From assembly GCA_958295865.1 (NCBI GenBank), contig CATQHF010000005.1, forward strand, positions 1-64,000: a stretch of 64,000 bases of DNA, in the 5' to 3' direction. This DNA comes from an uncultured Dehalococcoidia bacterium (GTDB lineage Bacteria > Chloroflexota > Dehalococcoidia > Lucifugimonadales > JADFKI01). Below the pieces are notes generated by a model. It did not search any database. It saw only the letters and a list, made by a program, of their open reading frames with translations, and was not told the origin of the DNA. The translations under genes and the position numbers were made by a program. Below are positions 59,631 to 64,000 of this stretch, piece by piece (position 1 is the first letter of the stretch; each line of letters opens with the position of its first letter).

Positions 59631-62600
59631 ATGAAAAACACCGAAGACCTATACGAAATCCTGCAAGTCCACCACGCCGCCGAGCCGGAAGTGATAGAAG
59701 CGGCGTATAGACGGCTGGTTCGGAAGTATCACCCCGATGTGAACAAGACATCGGAAGCGCACGACATCACCGTGCGGCTGAACAGAGCCTACGAAGTCCT
59801 GCGCGACCCCGCCAAGCGCGCGGCCTACGACCATGACCGTCAGCGCAATTCACATTCGCAGTCCGACCGCCGCAGACAACAGGAACGGCAAGAGCAAGCG
59901 GAACGGGAACGACAAGCGCAAGCACAGGCACGCGCCGAGCGGCAACGGCGAGAACGGGAAGCGCAGGCGGAACGAGACCGCCGCGCGCGTGCCGAACGGC
60001 AACGGCGCGAGCGGGAAGCGCAGGCGGAGCGGGAGCGAGAACGGGAAGAGCAGGCCAAGCGGCAATTATCCAATCGCCTGTTTCAGGCAGTCAGGGACCT
60101 TGATGTTGAACTGATGCGGATGCTCATTTCAGGCGGCGCTGATGTCAATGTAAAAGACGACTCCGGCGATACGCCTTTGCATGTAGCGGTCGGCGTAAGC
60201 ATCGAAATGATGTTAGAACTTATAGACAACGGCGCGAATGTCAACGCGATAGGCGGATTGGACTGCACACCCTTGCATCATGCGGCAAATTCCGGCAGTA
60301 CTGAAATGTTGTGGGCGCTCATTTCCGCCGGCGCTGATGTCAATGCGACATCAATACTAGGAATGCCCCTGCATATAGCGGCATTGATGGGGTACATTGA
60401 AACGGCGTTGGCGCTTATCAATGCCGGCGCTGACATCAATGCGGCATCAACATTCGGAATGCCTCTGCATAAAGCGGCAATGGGTGGTCACACTGAAACG
60501 GCGTTGGCGCTAATCAACGCCGGCGCTGACATCAACGCGAGAAAATCTTCGGATGAGACGCCTCTGCACGTAGCGGCATTGAGGGGGTACATTGAAACGG
60601 CGTTGGCGCTAATCAACGCCGGCGCTGACATCAACGCGAGAACATCTTTGGGTATGACGCCTCTGCACTTAGCGGCATTCAATGGTCACACCGAAACGGC
60701 ACTGACGCTTATCTCAAGAGGAGCAGAGATCAACGCAAAAGACGGCCACGGTAGGACGGCAGCAGACTTGGCTAAGGAATGGGGTCATGGATTAACTTCT
60801 GATGCTATTTCTGCTCAGCATCGTGTCCGCGAAGAACGCATACGGCGCGAGGAAGAAGAGCGGGCAGAAAGAGAACGACAAGAATACCTCGAATGGGAAC
60901 GACAGGCGCAAGCACGAGCACGTGCGGAGCAGGAACAGAAAGAACGAACCAAGGATCTTTTCGACGCAGCCACGGGGGGCAACACTGAAATGGTTTTGGC
61001 ACTCATTTCTCTCGGTGCTGACATCAACGCAAGAAGATCTTTGGACGAGACGCCTCTGTATGAAGCGGCACAGATGGGTCACACTGAAACGGTGTTGGCA
61101 CTTATTGACGCCGGCGCTGACATCAACGCAAGAAACTATTTGGATCGGACGCCTTTGTATGAAGCGGCACAGAGCGGTCACACTGAAATAGTCTTGGCGC
61201 TTATCGACGCTGGCGCTGACGTCAACGCAAGAAACGCTTCGGACGCGACGCCTTTGTATGAAGCGGCAGGGAGTGGTCACACTGAAATAATCTTGGCGCT
61301 TATCGACGCTGGCGCTGACGTCAACGCAAGAAACGCTTCGGATGAGACGCCTCTGCATGGAGCGGCACAGAGTGGTCACACTGAAATAGTCTTGGCGCTT
61401 ATCGACTCTGGCGCTGACGTCAACGCAAGAAAGTCTTCGGGTTGGACGCCTCTGCATCGAGCAGCAGCGAGTGGGCATACTGAAATAGTCTTGGCACTTA
61501 TCAACGCCGGCGCTGACATCAACGCAATAGGCAGATCATTCAGATACGCTTTGTATACACACACCCCCTTGCATGTAGCAGCAAGGAGTGGGCGCACTGA
61601 AATAGTCATTGCGCTTATCAACGCTGGCGCTGACATCAACGCAAGAAACTCTTCGGACGCGACGCCTCTGCATGCAGCGGCATGGAGCGGTCACACTGAA
61701 ACTGCGTTGGCGCTTATCAACGCTGGCACTGACATCAACGCGAGAAACCGTCGTGACGAGACGCCTCTGCATGCAGCGGCAGAGATGGGTTACACTGAAA
61801 CGGTGTTGGCGCTTATCAACGCTGGCGCTGACATTAACGCAAGAAACTCTGCGGGGACGCCTCTGCATGGAGCGGCTTGGAGTGGTCACACTGAAATAGT
61901 CCTGGCGCTTATCAATGCTGGCGCTGACATCCACGCAAGAAGATCTTCGGACGATACGCCTCTGCATGAAGCGGCAAGTAGTGGTCATACTGAAACGGCG
62001 TTGGCGCTTATCGACGCCGGCGCTGACATCAATGCGACATCGATGTTGGGGACAACACCTCTGCATCGAGCGGCATTCAATGGTCACACCGAAGCGGCGT
62101 TGGCGCTTATCGATGCTGGCGCTAACATCAACGCAAGAGGATCTTTGGATGAGACGCCTCTGCATCGAGCGGCCTGGAGTGATCATACTGAGACGGCGTT
62201 GGCACTTATCTCAAGAGGCGCAGAGGTCAACGCAAAAGACGACCACGGTAGGACGCCAGCGGACTACGCTAGGGAAAATGGTCATAGATTAACTGCCGAT
62301 GCTATTTCAGCGCAGCATCGTATCCGCGAAGAACGCATACGACGCGAGGAAGAAGAGCGGGCAGAAAGAGAACGACAAGAATACCTCGAATGGGAACGGC
62401 AGGCGCAAGCCCGGGCGCGTGCGGAGCAGGAACGGAAAGAGCAGGCAGAGCGGCAATTATCCAATCGCCTGTTTCAGGCAGTCAGGGGCCTTGATAATGA
62501 ACTAATGCGAACGCTCATTTTGAGCGGCGCGGATGTCAACGCAAAAGACGCCTCTGGCGATACGCCTCTGCACGTAGCGGCAAGGAGGGGGCATACTGAA

Positions 62601-63278
62601 ACGGCGTTGGCGCTTATCAACGCCGGCGCTGACATCAACGCAAGAAAATCCTTGGATGAGACGCCTCTACATATAGCGGCAGGGAGGGGACATACTGAAA
62701 CAGTTCTGGCACTTATCTCAAACGGCGCGGATGTCAACGCAAAAGACAACTATGGCGGCACACCTTTGCATAGAACAGCAGCGCGGGGGCATACTAAAAC
62801 GGTACTGGCGCTTATCGACGCCGGCGCTGACATCAACGCAAGAGGCAGATCATCGAGATTGGATTTCTATACACACACCCCCTTGCATGTAGCGGCAAGG
62901 AATGGGCGCACTGAAATAGTCCTGGCACTTATCTCAAACGGCGCGGATGTTAACGCAAAAGACAACTATGGCGGCACACCTTTGCATGGAGCAGCATTTG
63001 AAGGTCATTCCGAAATTGTCGCGGCGCTTATCGACGCCGGCGCTGACATTAACGCAAGAACATCTTTGGATGATACGCCTCTGCACCATGCGGCAAGGAG
63101 GGGGTACACTGAAACGGCGTTGACGCTTATCGACGCCGGCGCAGATGTCAACGCAAAAGACGATGGTGGAAAAACGCCTCTTGACAGTGCCATTGATAGG
63201 GAACATCATCGGACAGCGGCGGTTATTTTAGGTGCCGGAGGCAAGAAAGGAAAGCGAGGCATCTTTGGCTGGTTATAG
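59631..63278 (+). CDS. giant J-domain/ankyrin-repeat protein
   Basis: A 1215-residue protein. Residues 3-70 are a DnaJ domain (DLYEILQVHHAAEPEVIEAA; VRKYHPDVNKTSEAHDITVR) with the HPD tripeptide that stimulates DnaK. Residues 72-143 are a charged Arg/Glu/Gln coiled coil. Then come about 28 ankyrin repeats of 33 residues in three blocks (about 148-390, 440-886, 941-1203), separated by two nearly identical coiled linkers (QHRVREERIRREEEERAERE at about 398 and QHRIREERIRREEEERAERE at about 895). A typical repeat is TPLHEAASSGHTETALALID then AGADINA. No signal peptide. It could bring Hsp70 to protein targets or act as a host-directed effector; both are inferences. The 99-bp DNA repeats show internal duplication. 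Confidence 0.88.
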   Translation: MKNTEDLYEILQVHHAAEPEVIEAAYRRLVRKYHPDVNKTSEAHDITVRLNRAYEVLRDPAKRAAYDHDRQRNSHSQSDRRRQQERQEQAERERQAQAQARAERQRREREAQAERDRRARAERQRREREAQAEREREREEQAKRQLSNRLFQAVRDLDVELMRMLISGGADVNVKDDSGDTPLHVAVGVSIEMMLELIDNGANVNAIGGLDCTPLHHAANSGSTEMLWALISAGADVNATSILGMPLHIAALMGYIETALALINAGADINAASTFGMPLHKAAMGGHTETALALINAGADINARKSSDETPLHVAALRGYIETALALINAGADINARTSLGMTPLHLAAFNGHTETALTLISRGAEINAKDGHGRTAADLAKEWGHGLTSDAISAQHRVREERIRREEEERAERERQEYLEWERQAQARARAEQEQKERTKDLFDAATGGNTEMVLALISLGADINARRSLDETPLYEAAQMGHTETVLALIDAGADINARNYLDRTPLYEAAQSGHTEIVLALIDAGADVNARNASDATPLYEAAGSGHTEIILALIDAGADVNARNASDETPLHGAAQSGHTEIVLALIDSGADVNARKSSGWTPLHRAAASGHTEIVLALINAGADINAIGRSFRYALYTHTPLHVAARSGRTEIVIALINAGADINARNSSDATPLHAAAWSGHTETALALINAGTDINARNRRDETPLHAAAEMGYTETVLALINAGADINARNSAGTPLHGAAWSGHTEIVLALINAGADIHARRSSDDTPLHEAASSGHTETALALIDAGADINATSMLGTTPLHRAAFNGHTEAALALIDAGANINARGSLDETPLHRAAWSDHTETALALISRGAEVNAKDDHGRTPADYARENGHRLTADAISAQHRIREERIRREEEERAERERQEYLEWERQAQARARAEQERKEQAERQLSNRLFQAVRGLDNELMRTLILSGADVNAKDASGDTPLHVAARRGHTETALALINAGADINARKSLDETPLHIAAGRGHTETVLALISNGADVNAKDNYGGTPLHRTAARGHTKTVLALIDAGADINARGRSSRLDFYTHTPLHVAARNGRTEIVLALISNGADVNAKDNYGGTPLHGAAFEGHSEIVAALIDAGADINARTSLDDTPLHHAARRGYTETALTLIDAGADVNAKDDGGKTPLDSAIDREHHRTAAVILGAGGKKGKRGIFGWL

Positions 63279-63325
63279 AAAATTGTTGGCGAAATATCAC
63301 CGCCAACATGTGACGCTTTTCGATA

Positions 63326-63793
63326 GTGGCGAAACGGTATGCACGTCCTGAACTAGTGCAAGCCTTTCGCCAAGCGTCTTGGGATCTGTATTTCAGGGAC
63401 AATCCCGTTTGCGAACCGCTCGTCTTCGTTAAAAATCCGAATGTCGATTTGGATTCCATACTTGACGGGCAGCCTATACTCAGCCTATACTCTATGCTCA
63501 TTCTGGATAAAGAAGCCCAGACAACTTACACACCCTCTAATTCCAAGGATAATGAGCCTAGCAGAATGTCAGATGTGTTTGAGCGTGTCAAGGAAATACT
63601 AAGTCAGAGACATCGGAGTTTGCCGAACACCCGTAAGGGTGTCAGGGCACTCCAAGGCAAGAGTCATGAGCCTTTTGGCACGGACAAGGTAGCTAGTAGC
63701 TCAAAGTCAGTTGTCAGAAAAATTTGCCGTGAAACTGGCCTTACCTATGCACAACTTGAAGCGCTACTAGATGAACGCGGGCTGGGTACTTAA
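63326..63793 (+). CDS. unknown protein
   Basis: A 155-residue frame not recognised. It has a GTG start at 63326 without a clear ribosome site; MAKRYARPELVQAFRQASWD and LDSILDGQPILSLYSMLILD fill the first half, and the second half ends SKSVVRKICRETGLTYAQLE, which resembles a short helix-turn-helix tail. The Lys/Ser/Arg-rich middle (KGVRALQGKSHEPFGTDKVA) appears disordered. It follows the ankyrin gene by 47 bp and could be co-transcribed. Confidence 0.5.
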   Translation: MAKRYARPELVQAFRQASWDLYFRDNPVCEPLVFVKNPNVDLDSILDGQPILSLYSMLILDKEAQTTYTPSNSKDNEPSRMSDVFERVKEILSQRHRSLPNTRKGVRALQGKSHEPFGTDKVASSSKSVVRKICRETGLTYAQLEALLDERGLGT

Positions 63794-63942
63794 CTGACGC
63801 AATCCAAACGACCACGCGATTCAATTCTTTCCATCCCTGTCAGCCGTTGTTACAGCCCCATAATCTTGTCCAGTCCCACCGTCAGGCGCTTGCGGTTGGC
63901 GGCTTCGTTGATTGCAGGATTATGGGGTGTATCACGATGCGG

Positions 63943-64000
63943 TTATTCGAGGTCGTCGCGCTCGTCGGAGGCGTTCTTTGGAGGCTGAGGAGGCTTGCCT
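63943..64000 (-). CDS. possible 3' end of a reverse-strand gene
   Basis: On the reverse strand the window edge reads GKPPQPPKNASDERDDLE and then TAA at 63943-63945. The low-complexity Pro/Lys/Glu tail looks like the end of a protein encoded outside the window. Only 19 codons are visible, so the call is weak. Confidence 0.35.
   Translation of the reverse strand, partial: GKPPQPPKNASDERDDLE

Noticed and set aside
60066-63250. Regular 99-bp repeats resembling a large tandem array or CRISPR
   Set aside because: They are in frame, encode ankyrin repeats and lack unique spacers between identical units.
63851-63942. Reverse-strand text ending in NEAANRKRLTVGLDKIMGL before a TAA
   Set aside because: It looks coding, but the frame is closed by another stop only 30 codons upstream with no start codon in between, so I cannot support a gene.

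Overview
The window reads as a chromosomal segment of a free-living or host-associated bacterium, most likely a Chloroflexota lineage of the SAR202/Dehalococcoidia type. This is an inference from gene content and not a measured placement. The pointers are a UGSC-family selenoprotein beside its usual partner gene, two luciferase-like (LLM) oxidoreductases, several D-2-hydroxyacid dehydrogenases, an RraA-like protein, tandem class III aminotransferases, an EF-P with a MQQRAP-type loop, and gene-poor gaps filled with short hairpin repeats. No rRNA, prophage or CRISPR array is present, and one tRNA (CAT anticodon) is found.

Layout. 0-6.3 kb: tail of an alpha/beta hydrolase, a two-gene UGSC selenoprotein cassette, a KDG-kinase-like sugar kinase, an MFS exporter, a phosphotriesterase-like hydrolase and a VOC protein. 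6.3-11.8 kb: repeat-rich gaps around an unknown protein with a consensus-like promoter, a large GT-C-type membrane glycosyltransferase and a DtxR-type metal regulator with a palindrome at its promoter. 11.8-16.6 kb: a reverse-strand housekeeping run aroQ-pepP-efp-xseA-xseB-phosphatase plus a Uma2 nuclease. 16.6-23.3 kb: beta-hydroxyacid dehydrogenase, VOC, OsmC, then RraA/2-hydroxyacid dehydrogenase/cupin/ThDP enzyme. 23.4-28.0 kb: malic enzyme, malate synthase and a methyltransferase-nuclease fusion in one run. 28.4-35.7 kb: YbaK, MFS, CinA, hydroxyacid dehydrogenase, tRNA, MBL hydrolase and two LLM enzymes.

35.9-37.2 kb carries a second selenoprotein, a lipid-anchored DsbA-like thioredoxin in which UGA replaces the first Cys of CxxC. 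37.2-44.5 kb is an accessory island: HNH nuclease, a membrane-anchored unknown, hicAB, a second hicB whose hicA has been deleted, a DUF6932-type nucleotidyltransferase overlapping an unknown partner, an intact IS4-family element with a perfect 9-bp target duplication, and a mosaic of short duplicated segments. 44.5-53.7 kb: two paralogous aminotransferases and a peptide/opine-type ABC importer whose binding protein has an unusual N-terminal helical repeat. 53.9-59.6 kb: TetR, purA, a membrane protein, asd-dapA and a lone HigA-type antitoxin. 59.6-63.3 kb: a 1215-residue J-domain/ankyrin protein.

The strongest observations are the two UGA-encoded selenoproteins, each with a hairpin at the right distance after UGA (ordinary gene calling would split both), the two families of miniature inverted-repeat elements, one copy of which supplies the stop codons of both flanking genes, the hicAB duplication/deletion, and the DUF6932 two-gene unit. 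Nothing here was checked by database search; family names rest on motifs read by eye.
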